A stretch of DNA of 64,000 nucleotides from HGM12998 sp900756495 (GCA_958477305.1 CAUEFI010000012.1:1-64000), one strand, 5' to 3'. Shown: positions 1 to 9,223, counted from the first letter of the stretch. Translations and numbers: made by a program. The notes: a model not told the origin generated them from the letters alone.

Positions 1-55
1 GCCGCCCAATATTTCCAGCGACCGCTGCGAAATCTCCGCGTTTTTGTTCCGCTTG
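1..55 (-). repeat. Copy of the trmFO 3' end (direct repeat, left copy)
   Basis: Bases 1-55 are identical to 225-279, inside the 3' end of trmFO. Read on the minus strand the copy encodes the same C-terminal residues (RNKNAEISQRSLEILGG), and it continues off the window toward where the stop would be. Identity ends sharply at base 56. It is a duplicated gene end, an attachment-site-like scar, or the end of a second trmFO copy outside the window. Confidence 0.9.
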
Positions 56-209
56 TTCCCCACAAAGCGTTCCGCTTTGCGGGGGCCCCGATTCTATAGC
101 CTCCTCGGCGGAACTGAATTCCACCTGCGGCAAGGTTTTGGCTTTGCCAAAACGCTTGGACGCGCCGGGCGGCGCGGCTCGCTCCCGCTCGCGGGCAAGC
201 GCTTCTGGT
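56..209. other. Non-coding spacer between the two trmFO 3' ends
   Basis: No convincing gene. It holds two short hairpins: arms 58-69 and 73-84 (12 bp with a G-U pair when read on the minus strand), and arms 136-142 and 146-152. Either could end the trmFO transcript. The very GC-rich stretch near 160-200 has no recognisable signal. Confidence 0.6.
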
Positions 210-1514
210 CTATTCGAAATCCAAGCCGCCCAATATTTCCAGCGACCGCTGCGAAATCTCCGCGTTTTTGTTCCGCTTGCCCTTGACGCGGTGGTCCAAA
301 GGCGGGATGATGCCGAAATTGACGTTCATAGGCTGGAAGTCGGCGACGCTCTCATTGCTTACGTAAAGGGCCAGAGCCCCTACGGCGGTCTCCTGGGGGA
401 AGTTCACAGGCGGCCTGCCCTGAAGCCGCCGCGCCAGCTCCACCGCCGCCAAAAAGCCGGAGGCAGTAGACTCCACATAGCCCTCTACACCAGTAATCTG
501 TCCGGCAAAGCAGATGCGCGGTTCCCTGCGCACCCGGTAATATCGGTCCAGCAGCCTGGGGGAGTCCAGGTAAGTATTGCGGTGCATCACACCATAACGG
601 ACAAACTCGGCGTTATTCAGAGCAGGAATCATGGAGAACACCCGCCGCTGTTCAGGCCACTTCAGGTGGGTCTGGAAGCCCACCAGATTATAGATGGACC
701 CCTCGGCGTTGTCCTTGCGCAGTTGCACCACTGCATAGGGCTCCCTCCCGGTCCTCGGGTCCCTCAGTCCCCGGGGCTTAAGCGGGCCGTACCGCAGGGT
801 TTCCACACCCCGCCGGGCCATGACCTCCACAGGCATACAGCCCTCAAAGACCTGCTTGTCCTCAAAGCCGTGGACCTCAGCCTCCTGGGCAGCGCACAGC
901 TCACGCCAGAAAGCGGCGTATTCCTCCTCGCTCAGGGGACAGTTGATATAGTCCGGCGTCCCCTTGTCATATCTAGAGGCAAAGAAGGCGCTATTCATAT
1001 CCACGCTCTCAAAGGTGACCAGGGGAGCGGCGGCGTCAAAAAAGTTAAGATATCGGCTCTCGGGGAAAAAGCGGGCGATGGAATTTGCCAGGGCGTCGGA
1101 GGTCAGGGGACCGCTGGCTACAATAACCTGGCCTTCGGAAGGCAGGCCGGTCACCTCCCCCTCTACTACAGTGATCAGGGAATGGGATTTGATGTGCTCG
1201 GTGATCGCCGCGGAAAAGGCATGGCGATCCACCGCCAGGGCTCCTCCCGCCTCCACCCGATGGGCATCGGCGCAGGTCATGACGAGGGAGCCCATGCGGC
1301 GCAGCTCTTCCTTGAGAAGGCCCACCGCATTCTCCAACTGATTGGAACGCAGCGAGTTGGAGCACACCAGCTCACCAAAGTAGGCGGTATGGTGGGCGGG
1401 GGTCATTTTGGCAGGCTTCATCTCCCGGAGCTCCACCGGAATACCCCGCCGGGCCAGCTGCCATGCGGCCTCCGCCCCGGCCAGGCCCGCACCGATAACG
1501 ATAACAGATTCCAT
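210..1514 (-). CDS. trmFO: TrmFO, folate/FAD-dependent tRNA (uracil-54-C5) methyltransferase
   Basis: Makes ribothymidine-54 in the T-loop of tRNA, using methylenetetrahydrofolate as carbon donor and FADH2 as reductant; cytosolic. The 434-residue product starts MESVIVIGAGLAGAEAAW with the dinucleotide-binding glycines at residues 8-13, followed by the family's REMKPxxxTPAHHT segment and a C-terminal substrate-domain region ending LGGLDFE. The ATG at 1514 is chosen because the family begins here and an AAGAGG ribosome site precedes it; a longer reading frame to 1622 has no such support. First of a run of minus-strand genes, separated from the TraX-like gene by hairpins. Its last codons are duplicated at 1-55. 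Confidence 0.96.
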   Translation of the reverse strand: MESVIVIGAGLAGAEAAWQLARRGIPVELREMKPAKMTPAHHTAYFGELVCSNSLRSNQLENAVGLLKEELRRMGSLVMTCADAHRVEAGGALAVDRHAFSAAITEHIKSHSLITVVEGEVTGLPSEGQVIVASGPLTSDALANSIARFFPESRYLNFFDAAAPLVTFESVDMNSAFFASRYDKGTPDYINCPLSEEEYAAFWRELCAAQEAEVHGFEDKQVFEGCMPVEVMARRGVETLRYGPLKPRGLRDPRTGREPYAVVQLRKDNAEGSIYNLVGFQTHLKWPEQRRVFSMIPALNNAEFVRYGVMHRNTYLDSPRLLDRYYRVRREPRICFAGQITGVEGYVESTASGFLAAVELARRLQGRPPVNFPQETAVGALALYVSNESVADFQPMNVNFGIIPPLDHRVKGKRNKNAEISQRSLEILGGLDFE

Positions 1515-1570
1515 AGATGCCTCTTTTCGGTTTTTTATGGTACGCGCCCCGAAGGGGAGCGGAAGACCTC

Positions 1571-1651
1571 CGGTCTCCTGCGGAGACCGCCCTTGTACAG
1601 TGGAGATGGAGGCCGCCTTCATCTGGGGCCTCAGGCTGAGTCTGAGGCCCC
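1571..1651 (-). terminator. Two hairpins downstream of the TraX-like gene
   Basis: Arms 1571-1578/1582-1589 (8 bp, TGC loop) and 1625-1634/1642-1651 (10 bp, 7-base loop). They lie between the TraX-like stop at 1665 and the trmFO start. No good U-run follows on the minus strand, so termination is probable rather than shown. Confidence 0.5.
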
Positions 1652-1664
1652 ACGGCTTTTAAGA

Positions 1665-2375
1665 TCATATCCCCATTCCCCAGCGCACCAGGGCAATCAC
1701 CGCCAGATGGGCGGGATAGAACCCGTAGAAAAACCATTTGGGAATCCGGATACCGGTTCTGGTCCGCGCATAGATCAGCGGCAGGGCGCACACGCCGAAT
1801 ACGGTCCAGTCCACGGCATGCCCCGCCACCATCAGGCTCCTGGGGTCAGCCGGATCACCGCCCCACAGGGCCGGAACCCAAGTCAGAGCAAAGAGGATCG
1901 CCCCCAGGGCCGGCCTGTTCCGGCAGAGATAAAAAATCAGCATGAAAATGACGCCGTTGTAGTTATAGTCAAAGTTTCCAAAGGCCAACAGCACGACACC
2001 CAGAATAAACAGCCACCATCTGCGCGTGTGCACACCCCAGACGGCCAGCAGGCTGAGAAACAGCGTAAAAAAGATATTCCAGTTGGTCAGGTTCCCCAAA
2101 AAGTCCCCCGGATTAAACGCCACAATCCAGAAGGGCTGGGAGACCAGGGCGAAAATGCCCAGCCGGATCAGGTAGCGCTTGATGCTGCGGGTGTAGAGCA
2201 GCCCCACTGTCATGCAGTAGCAGAACAGCGGAAAGGCCAAGCGGCCAATCCAGCGGAACACGGCATATTGGGGGAAAAATACGCTTCCCACGTGGTCCAG
2301 CAGCATGGCCAGGATGGCCACAAGCTTCAGGAAATCGGTGTCCAGATTTGTGCGCAGCTTTCTCTCTTGTTCCAT
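1665..2375 (-). CDS. TraX-family integral membrane protein
   Basis: A 236-residue polytopic membrane protein with about seven hydrophobic segments. The opening (LDTDFLKLVAILAMLLDHVG) and FRWIGRLAFPLFCYCM are hallmarks of the TraX family, named after the F-plasmid protein that N-acetylates pilin. Chromosomal TraX-like proteins in Clostridia sit away from conjugation genes, as here, and their substrate is unknown; an acyltransferase role at the membrane is inference. Start ATG at 2375 has GGAGGA seven bases upstream; an in-frame ATG at 2405 lacks one. Confidence 0.85.
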   Translation of the reverse strand: MEQERKLRTNLDTDFLKLVAILAMLLDHVGSVFFPQYAVFRWIGRLAFPLFCYCMTVGLLYTRSIKRYLIRLGIFALVSQPFWIVAFNPGDFLGNLTNWNIFFTLFLSLLAVWGVHTRRWWLFILGVVLLAFGNFDYNYNGVIFMLIFYLCRNRPALGAILFALTWVPALWGGDPADPRSLMVAGHAVDWTVFGVCALPLIYARTRTGIRIPKWFFYGFYPAHLAVIALVRWGMGI

Positions 2376-2421
2376 AACAGATTCCTCCCGCGAAAAGGTT
2401 TTCATGGGCGACAGCCCTATC

Positions 2422-2444
2422 GGTCAAGGGCTTTGCCCTTGACC
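2422..2444 (-). terminator. Hairpin downstream of topA
   Basis: Perfect 10-bp arms 2422-2431 and 2435-2444 with a TTT loop, between the topA stop and the TraX-like start, followed on the plus strand by a second short palindrome (CTTCCCCCGGGGGAAG). No U-run is obvious. Confidence 0.5.
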
Positions 2445-2521
2445 CCTTCCCCCGGGGGAAGCTGAACCAGGGCGGACAGCGGTGTCCCCCTCAGGTTACT
2501 CCGTGTAAATTTTGCAAGCAG

Positions 2522-4783
2522 TCAGGCTTCGGCATCCTTTTTGGCCGCCGTCTTTTTGGCAGCTGCCGGCTTTTTGCCCGCCGCAGTTTTCTTTGCCGCC
2601 TTCTTGGCGGCAGGTTTCTCCTCCTCGGGAGGCGCGCCCTCGGCGGGGGACTCTGCGGCGGTCTTCTTCCGGTAGCCCCTCTGGTCTTCAGGGAGGAAAT
2701 TGGAGCACTCAGGATTGATGCAGAAGGGCTTTTTAAAGCCCCGGCCCGACTTTTTAAACATGGTGTGGCCGCACACAGGGCAGTTGTCCTTTACGGGTAC
2801 GTCCCAGGTCATGAAGTCACACTTCTTGCTCTCATCCTTATTGGTGTTGTTCTCACAGCCGTAATAGGCGTACCCCCGCTTCGAGGTCTTTTTGAGGATC
2901 TTCCCGCCGCACTTGGGACATTTGCCCGGCATCTCAATGACAATAGGCTGAGTGTGGGGGCAGTCAGGCCACCCCGGGCAGGCCAGAAAGCGGCCGAAGC
3001 GGCCTGATTTATAGACCAGATTCCGTCCGCACAGGGGGCAGATCACATCGGAGACCTCGTCGGGAACCTTGATGCGCTCGGTGTCCTCCTCGGCCTTTTT
3101 CAGTTCCTTTTCAAACCCACCGTAGAAACTGCCCAGAAGGCTCTTCCAATCCTCCCTGCCCTCCTCCACCTGATCCAGCTGTTCCTCCATGTTGGCCGTA
3201 AAGGCGGTATCCACAATGTCGGGGAATTTTTCCTTCATCAGGTCGTTGACCACCTCGCCCAGCGGAGTGGTGCGCAGGTACTTGCCCTCTTTGACCACAT
3301 ATTCCCGGTCCAGAATGGTGGAAATGGTGGGGGCATAGGTGGAGGGACGGCCAATCCCCTTCTCCTCCAGCGCCTTGATGAGCGTGGCCTCCGTATACCG
3401 GGCCGGTGGCTGGGTGAAGTGCTGCTGGGGATCGGCGCTCTTCAGAGCCAGGGGCTCCCCCTCTCTCAGGTCGGGCAGCGGAGACTGAGGGGCCTCCTCG
3501 TCTTCGTCTTTCCCCTCCACATAGACGGCGGTATAACCGGAAAACTTCAGGGAGGAGTGGTTGGCCCGGAAGGTGTAGCCCGCGCTCTCCACGTCGATGG
3601 TGACGCTGTCGTAGACTGCAGGGGACATCTGACAGGCCAGGAAGCGGCTCCAGATCAGCTTATACAGACGGTACTGTTCAGCGGTCAGATCCTTTTTGAT
3701 ATCCTCGGGCGTAAGGCGCACATCGGACGGGCGGATGGCCTCGTGTGCGTCCTGGGCGCCCGACTTGGTTTTGAACACTCTCGGTTTGCCGGGGTAGTAG
3801 TCCTGTCCGTACCGTGCGTGGATAAACTCCCGGGCGGCAGCGGTGGCCTCATCGGAGAGGCGCAGGGAGTCGGTACGCATATAGGTGATGAGGCCCACGG
3901 TGCCCTCGCCCTGGATGTCAACTCCCTCATAGAGCTGCTGGGCGATGGACATGGTACGCCGGGGCGTCATGTTCAGCTTGCGGCTGGCCTCCTGCTGGAG
4001 GGTGGAGGTAATGAAGGGCGGCGCAGGGTTTCGCTGCTTGTCCTGCCGCTTGACCCCGGCCACAGACCAGGGAGCGCCGCGGACGGCGCTGAGCACCTCG
4101 CCCACCTCCGCCTCGCTGTGCAGCTCTATTTTCTTCTCCCGCCCGTAAAAGGCGGCCTTGAAGCCGCCCGCATTGGGCGCGATGCGATCCAGGTTGACCT
4201 CCAGGGACCAGTACTCCTCCGGGATAAAGGCCTTAATTTCAGCCTCCCGCTCGGCTACCAGCCGGGTGGCCACCGACTGAACCCGCCCTGCAGACAGCCC
4301 CCGGCGGATCTTCTTCCACAACAGCGGAGAGAGCTGGTAGCCTACGATGCGATCCAAGATACGCCGGGCCTGCTGGGCGTCTACCAAGTTCTGATCGATG
4401 GCCCTGGGTGCGGCAATGGACTCGTTGACCACCTTCTTGGTGATCTCGTTGAAGGTGACCCGGTAGGTCTTCTCATCCGGAAGGTCCAGCAACTCCTTCA
4501 GGTGCCAGGAAATGGCCTCTCCCTCGCGATCCGGGTCGGTGGCGAGGAACACCTTGTCGCTCTTCTTGGCCGCCTTCTGCAGGTCTTCGATGACCTCTTC
4601 CTTGCCCTTGATGGGCTGGTATTGCGGGGTAAAATCGTGATCCACATCCACGCCCAGCTTACTCTTGGGCAGGTCCCGCACGTGCCCCATGGACGCCTTG
4701 ACCTGATAGCCGGGGCCCAAATATTTGGTAATGGTCTTCGCCTTGGCCGGGGACTCCACGATAACCAGATTTGTCTTCGCCAC
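2522..4783 (-). CDS. topA: DNA topoisomerase I (type IA)
   Basis: Relaxes negative supercoils by single-strand passage. The 753-residue product has the N-terminal Toprim domain (VIVESPAKAKTI; metal-binding DPDREGE at about 83-89) and the catalytic tyrosine at about residue 301 in GLITYMRTDS. Three C-terminal zinc-ribbon repeats with paired cysteines follow at about 570-700 (CPLCG, CPKCG, CPVCG). The last 40 residues are an Ala/Lys-rich basic tail resembling histone H1, probably a non-specific DNA-binding extension. It follows dprA by about 50 bases on the same strand, the common Bacillota order. Confidence 0.97.
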   Translation of the reverse strand: MAKTNLVIVESPAKAKTITKYLGPGYQVKASMGHVRDLPKSKLGVDVDHDFTPQYQPIKGKEEVIEDLQKAAKKSDKVFLATDPDREGEAISWHLKELLDLPDEKTYRVTFNEITKKVVNESIAAPRAIDQNLVDAQQARRILDRIVGYQLSPLLWKKIRRGLSAGRVQSVATRLVAEREAEIKAFIPEEYWSLEVNLDRIAPNAGGFKAAFYGREKKIELHSEAEVGEVLSAVRGAPWSVAGVKRQDKQRNPAPPFITSTLQQEASRKLNMTPRRTMSIAQQLYEGVDIQGEGTVGLITYMRTDSLRLSDEATAAAREFIHARYGQDYYPGKPRVFKTKSGAQDAHEAIRPSDVRLTPEDIKKDLTAEQYRLYKLIWSRFLACQMSPAVYDSVTIDVESAGYTFRANHSSLKFSGYTAVYVEGKDEDEEAPQSPLPDLREGEPLALKSADPQQHFTQPPARYTEATLIKALEEKGIGRPSTYAPTISTILDREYVVKEGKYLRTTPLGEVVNDLMKEKFPDIVDTAFTANMEEQLDQVEEGREDWKSLLGSFYGGFEKELKKAEEDTERIKVPDEVSDVICPLCGRNLVYKSGRFGRFLACPGWPDCPHTQPIVIEMPGKCPKCGGKILKKTSKRGYAYYGCENNTNKDESKKCDFMTWDVPVKDNCPVCGHTMFKKSGRGFKKPFCINPECSNFLPEDQRGYRKKTAAESPAEGAPPEEEKPAAKKAAKKTAAGKKPAAAKKTAAKKDAEA

Positions 4784-4833
4784 GTTATGACCTCCAAGGT
4801 TCCTTACAATTTATCAGAAAGGGCACTCAAGCC

Positions 4834-6060
4834 CTATTTCTCCCTTATCTGCAGCACTGCAGAAAACTGTCTGCCCGGCTCCTCAGTCACCGCCCCCTGA
4901 ACCTGGAGCATCGTGAGCGCTGAGAGAACCCGCCGGGCTGGGATTTGAGTCTGCTCCACCAAGTCGTCGGGCCGGAGCGGCCCGCAGGCCAGAGCGAACA
5001 GGATATCCCGTTCGTCGTCGGTGAAGCGCTCCCGGCACTCAGCCAGAGTAATATATGCCCGATTTGCGGTCTTGTCAACCTTGGATTCGGGCTTCTCTCC
5101 CTCTCTCTGTACAGACACAGGTTCGCTCAGGCGGGCCTGAACCGCCTCCTCCGGCAGATAATCGGGCCGTTTGAGCCTGCCTGGAAAGAGTGCTTCATAC
5201 TCGCACAGCACATCCCGGGCCGATAAAACCAGCCTGGCTTCCCCTCGCTGGATGAGGCGGTTGGTACCCGCGCTCATGGGGGCTGTCGCCGGGCCGGGAA
5301 AAGCAAAGACATCCCGGTTCTGATCCAGGGCCAGCCGCGCTGTGACAAGCGTCCCGCTGCGCTCGGCGGCGGCCTCCACCGCCACCACGCCCAGGCACAG
5401 ACCGCTGAGAATCCGGTTTCGCACGGGAAAATGCCAGCCCTCGGATCCGGTTCCGGGCGGAAATTCGCTCACCAGAGCCCCGGCGGCAGCTACGTCGGCG
5501 TAGAGCCCGCGGTTCTCCGGTGGATAGCACACGTCCACCCCGTTGCCCAGCACGGAGACGGGTGCTCCGCCGCCGTGAAGGGCCCCCTTGAGAGCGGCGG
5601 AGTCAATGCCCTGGGCGATACCTGACACCACCAGGGCGCCGCTGCGGGAGAGCTCCAGCCCCAGCCGGCCGGCCAGTTCCACTCCATAGGGGGTGCATCT
5701 TCTGGCTCCAACTACGCCCACTGCCGCCTCCTCATCAAAGACGGGAAGCCGGCCCTTCACATAGAGGACGCAGGGCGGGTCGAAGATCTGGCGCAGCCGC
5801 TCAGGATAGCGGGCGTCCTGCAGCGTCAGGATTTCCACCCCCAGCCGGTCACAGTCCGCCAGGATGCTCTCCGCCGTATCCATCGATTTATCCAGGAGGG
5901 CCCCGCGGCGCTGGTCATTCAGCTCCAGCAGCTCATACTCTGCGGGGTCCGCAAAATAGGCCCCCTCCGGTGAGCCAAAGTGCTCGATAAGCCGGAAGCA
6001 GTCCACCGGCCGGAAGCCCCGACGGGTGGTGAGCCACAACCAATATTTCAGCGCCGCCAA
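4834..6060 (-). CDS. dprA: DprA/Smf, DNA-processing protein
   Basis: Binds incoming single-stranded DNA and loads RecA during natural transformation; also widespread in non-competent bacteria. The 408-residue product has the Rossmann-like core with VGARRCTPYGVELA, GIAQGIDSAAHK-like (here GIAQGIDSAALKGAL) and the LVSEFPPGT loop, then a C-terminal winged-helix region (about 340-400). I place the start at a TTG (6058-6060): it has AGAGGAGG seven bases upstream and gives the usual MAALKYWLWLTTR opening. The ATG at 6081 lacks spacing for a ribosome site. Lies between a SpoU methylase and topA in one apparent operon. Confidence 0.93.
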   Translation of the reverse strand: MAALKYWLWLTTRRGFRPVDCFRLIEHFGSPEGAYFADPAEYELLELNDQRRGALLDKSMDTAESILADCDRLGVEILTLQDARYPERLRQIFDPPCVLYVKGRLPVFDEEAAVGVVGARRCTPYGVELAGRLGLELSRSGALVVSGIAQGIDSAALKGALHGGGAPVSVLGNGVDVCYPPENRGLYADVAAAGALVSEFPPGTGSEGWHFPVRNRILSGLCLGVVAVEAAAERSGTLVTARLALDQNRDVFAFPGPATAPMSAGTNRLIQRGEARLVLSARDVLCEYEALFPGRLKRPDYLPEEAVQARLSEPVSVQREGEKPESKVDKTANRAYITLAECRERFTDDERDILFALACGPLRPDDLVEQTQIPARRVLSALTMLQVQGAVTEEPGRQFSAVLQIREK

Positions 6061-6124
6061 GGCGGGACCTCCTCTCTGCATTCCTCTCTCCGGACTGACT
6101 GCCGCATGCGCCTTCAGCAGCAGG

Positions 6125-6880
6125 TCAGCGCCAGCCCTCCCAAAGAACCACGGCCGCAGCTGCAGCTGCATTCAGCGATTCACAGCGCGGCCGCATGGGG
6201 ATTTTCAGCGTCCTGCCGCACAGGGACAGCACACCCGCCGACACGCCCCGCCCCTCGCTTCCAATGACAACGGCGGCGCAGCGCAAATTGGCTGAACGGA
6301 CGTCTTCGGTGTCTGCCCCCAGGGCGGCGGCATAGAGGGGAATTTCCCCCAGCAGGGGACGCAGCTCCTCCACAGCGACCTCCCACAGCGGGAGCCGGAA
6401 ACAGGCCCCCATCGTGGCCCGGACGGTCTTGGGCGCAAAGGGGTCGGCACAGCCGGGAAGGAGGAGTATGCCGTCGGCCCCAAAGGCGTCGGCGGTACGC
6501 CAGATCGTGCCTACATTGCCCGGGTCCTGCACTCCATCCAGTACCAGGTAGCGTCCGGCGGGCAGCCTGTCCGGCGGCGCAAGATCCGGCAGTGCGCACT
6601 CGGCCAGCACACCCTGTGGAGTCTCCGTATCAGAGAGGCCTTTCAGCAGCTCGCGGGAGACCGCCACCTGGCGAACCCCATCGGGAAGCACCGGGCCAGT
6701 CGTCTGTCCGCTCTCAACGCACAGCACCGTACGAACAGCGGCCCCGTGGGAGAGAGCCTCGTCCAGGAGCTTGGGCCCCTCTACTGTAAACGCCCCCATC
6801 TCCCGGCGATACGATTTGGAGGCGTTCAGTTTCCGGATGTGGCTGCACAAGGGATTTTTCCGGCTGGTAATACGCTCCAT
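6125..6880 (-). CDS. SpoU/TrmH-family RNA 2'-O-methyltransferase
   Basis: SAM-dependent RNA ribose methylase with a knotted SPOUT fold. Motif 1 is LDGVQDPGNVGTIWRTADAFG, motif 2 VIGSEGRGV, motif 3 KIPMRPRCESLNAAAAAAVVLWE. The N-terminal 100 residues form an RNA-binding L30e-like domain (SRKNPLCSHIRKL, FTVEGPKLLDEAL). At 251 residues it fits the TsnR/RlmB-like group; the exact rRNA target cannot be read from sequence. In Bacillota this family often sits near pheST or trk genes, as here after trkA with a 10-base gap. Confidence 0.93.
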   Translation of the reverse strand: MERITSRKNPLCSHIRKLNASKSYRREMGAFTVEGPKLLDEALSHGAAVRTVLCVESGQTTGPVLPDGVRQVAVSRELLKGLSDTETPQGVLAECALPDLAPPDRLPAGRYLVLDGVQDPGNVGTIWRTADAFGADGILLLPGCADPFAPKTVRATMGACFRLPLWEVAVEELRPLLGEIPLYAAALGADTEDVRSANLRCAAVVIGSEGRGVSAGVLSLCGRTLKIPMRPRCESLNAAAAAAVVLWEGWR

Positions 6881-6890
6881 ACCGCCCCCG

Positions 6891-7544
6891 CTACAGGTCC
6901 TGAAGGCGGTTGATGTCCTCGTTCCGCCCCAGGGTTACCACCACATCACCGCTCTCCAGCACATAGTCGGCGCCGGGGGCAATGTTGAGCTCCCCCTCCT
7001 TGCCCTTGCGCACGGCAATGATATTGATATGGTACTTTGCCCGCACGTCCAGCTCTCTAATCGTCTTGTTCCTCCACACTCCGGGAACGGCTGTCTCCAC
7101 AATGCCGTAATCCTCGGAGAGCTCAATAAAATTCAGCACATTGGAGCTGGACAGCCCCTGCGCCAGCTTGACCCCCATCTCGTGCTCGGGGAAGAGGACA
7201 CGGTCCGCGCCGATCTTCTCCAGCACCTTGCGGTGGACATGGCTCTGTGCCTTGCAGATCACCTGCTTGACCCCAAGATCCTTTAAGTTGAGGGTAATCA
7301 GGGCAGAATTCCCCACATCATCTCCCACAGCCACAATGGCGCAGTCGTAGTTGCGTACCCCCAGCGCCCGGAGGACGGCCGGATCCCGGGCGTCGCCGGT
7401 GACGGCATGGGTCACTGTGTCGGCTACCTTTTGGACGTTCTCCTCCGCGCCATCCAGCGCCAACACCTCGTGCCCCAGGGCCGATAATTCCGTGGCCACA
7501 GCGACACCGAACCGTCCCAGGCCAATGACTACAAAGGTTTTCAT
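6891..7544 (-). CDS. TrkA/KtrA-type potassium-uptake regulatory protein
   Basis: Cytosolic gating subunit of a Trk/Ktr K+ channel. The 217-residue product has one RCK N domain with an NAD(H)/ATP-binding Rossmann motif (VVIGLGRFGVAVATEL, residues 4-19; acidic end LALDGAEENV) and one RCK C domain (about 135-217). A single RCK pair is the KtrA/TrkA-single form. Start ATG 7544 has GGAGG upstream and removes a 34-codon extension. Its membrane partner is encoded just upstream. Confidence 0.94.
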   Translation of the reverse strand: MKTFVVIGLGRFGVAVATELSALGHEVLALDGAEENVQKVADTVTHAVTGDARDPAVLRALGVRNYDCAIVAVGDDVGNSALITLNLKDLGVKQVICKAQSHVHRKVLEKIGADRVLFPEHEMGVKLAQGLSSSNVLNFIELSEDYGIVETAVPGVWRNKTIRELDVRAKYHINIIAVRKGKEGELNIAPGADYVLESGDVVVTLGRNEDINRLQDL

Positions 7545-7730
7545 AAACTTGCTGCCTCCATACTTTGCGCACCGCGTCGCGCATCCAATGGGAATTATTA
7601 TCTCACACCGGGCCTTCTGTCTCTGCCCGTCAATACGCACAGCCACTTTTTACAAGGTGAATACGGAGAGTTATCCAGGGCCGCAGCATCACGCAGCGGC
7701 CTGCCGGATGAATCATCGTCTCCTCCGGCA

Positions 7731-9110
7731 TCATCCGATCATAATATTCATCTCAGGGTATTTGATCTTCGCAGGATAGCGGGTTCGGGTAATAAAGGCG
7801 ATGGAGAAGGAGAGGATCCCCACCCGCCCCATATACATCAGGGCAATCAACAGGCTCTGGGAAAAGGGCGACAGGACGGTGGTAATACCGGCGGTAACGC
7901 CCACTGTTCCCATGGCAGAGGCCACCTCAAAGGCGCAGTCCAGATAGGGCAGGTTATCCACTGTGGAAATGACCATAGATGCAGCCAGGAAGAGGAGGAG
8001 GACAACCAGCACCAGCGTCATAGCGTTCAGAACCCGGGGATAGGGGATAGCCCGCTTTCTGAATGTAACCTGTTCCCGTCCTGCAAGGCCGGATCGGAGG
8101 GCCAGCAGCAGAACGCCCACCGTTACCGTCTTCACGCCGCCGGCGGTCGAACCGGAAGAGCCTCCAATCAGCATCAGCAGAATAGAGACCGCCTTGCTGC
8201 TGTCGGCAAGCCCGCCCTGCCCGATGGCGTCAAATCCCGCAGTACGGAGAGTCACCGATTGGAAGCCGGCGTTCATCCACTTCTGCCAAAGCGGCATATT
8301 GCCCAGGGTGTCCGGATTTTTGAATTCCTCCGCGAAGAAGAAGAATGTCCCGAAGAGCAGGAGTATTGCTGTAATAATGAGAACCATCTTGCTGTAGACT
8401 GAGAGATCCCGCCAGTTCCGCTTGTCCACCAGATCCTCCCAGACGAAAAAGCCCAAGCCGCCGATGACGATAAGCGCTGCAGTAACGCCCAGCACCAGTG
8501 GATTGTCCTGATAGGGGATCAGACTGCTGAACGCCCCGAACTTCAGGCCCAGCAGATCAAAGCCTGCGTTGCAGAAAGAAGAGACGGCGTGGAACACCGC
8601 ATGCCAGATTCCTGAAATTCCAAAATCGGGCACCAAAACAAAACATAAGAGAACAGCCCCGGCCGCCTCCAGAAAGAAAGTACCGATGAGGGCGTGGCGC
8701 ACCACCCGTACCACACCGTCCAGATCATTGAGATTGAAGGTGGACACCATTACCAGCCGCTCCGAAAGTCCGATACGACGGTGGAGCGCAAAGGATATCA
8801 GCGTGATAACCGTCATAAATCCCAGGCCGCCCAATTGGATCATACACAGAATAACCGCCTGACCGAAAAAGGACCACTGGACGGCGGTGTCCACCAAAAC
8901 CAGTCCGGTTACGCAGGTGGAGGAAGTGGCGGTAAAGAGGGCCGTGAAAAAACCTGCGCTCTGTCCGTCCCGAGAGGCAATGGGCAGCGTCAGCAGCAGC
9001 GCGCCTACCAGGATAATGACGGCAAAGGACCCCGCCACAATGCGGGTGGCATTCAGGCTTTTGCTTTTGATCAGGTGATCCCTCAGCCAGAGGGCAATAC
9101 GTTTCAACAC
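7731..9110 (-). CDS. TrkH/KtrB-type potassium transporter, membrane subunit
   Basis: K+ translocating subunit of a Trk/Ktr system. The 459-residue protein has four M1-P-M2 repeats with the filter-like glycine segments (SSTCVTGL, SFCNAGFDLLG, SVTLRTAGFDAI, SAMGTVGVT) and a cluster of about ten transmembrane helices. The start is placed at a GTG (9108-9110) seven bases after GGGGAGG; upstream in-frame ATG 9185 would overlap the lysS terminator region. The gene pair trkH-trkA is transcribed together with a 186-base gap. Confidence 0.94.
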   Translation of the reverse strand: MLKRIALWLRDHLIKSKSLNATRIVAGSFAVIILVGALLLTLPIASRDGQSAGFFTALFTATSSTCVTGLVLVDTAVQWSFFGQAVILCMIQLGGLGFMTVITLISFALHRRIGLSERLVMVSTFNLNDLDGVVRVVRHALIGTFFLEAAGAVLLCFVLVPDFGISGIWHAVFHAVSSFCNAGFDLLGLKFGAFSSLIPYQDNPLVLGVTAALIVIGGLGFFVWEDLVDKRNWRDLSVYSKMVLIITAILLLFGTFFFFAEEFKNPDTLGNMPLWQKWMNAGFQSVTLRTAGFDAIGQGGLADSSKAVSILLMLIGGSSGSTAGGVKTVTVGVLLLALRSGLAGREQVTFRKRAIPYPRVLNAMTLVLVVLLLFLAASMVISTVDNLPYLDCAFEVASAMGTVGVTAGITTVLSPFSQSLLIALMYMGRVGILSFSIAFITRTRYPAKIKYPEMNIMIG

Positions 9111-9181
9111 AAAAGGGCCTCCCCTTGACAAAATTCTCCGCCTTGAGCCTCGCAGTACGGGGATGTTCTGAACGCAGAAAA

Positions 9182-9214
9182 GCATACCGAAGGAAACCTG
9201 TTCCTCCGGTATGC
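9182..9214 (-). terminator. lysS transcription terminator
   Basis: Arms 9182-9193 and 9203-9214 (12 bp with one mismatch). Read on the minus strand the stem is followed by TTTTCTG. It lies just after the lysS stop at 9224. Confidence 0.75.
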
Positions 9215-9223
9215 CGTTTTGCT

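Noticed and set aside
138..2465. A 775-codon plus-strand frame opposite trmFO and the TraX-like gene
   Set aside because: It is antisense to two well-supported genes, its protein has no family pattern, and it crosses their boundaries; an effect of high GC.
3419..4900. Long plus-strand frame opposite topA
   Set aside because: Complement of topA codons; no ribosome site and low-complexity His/Leu/Gly-rich product.
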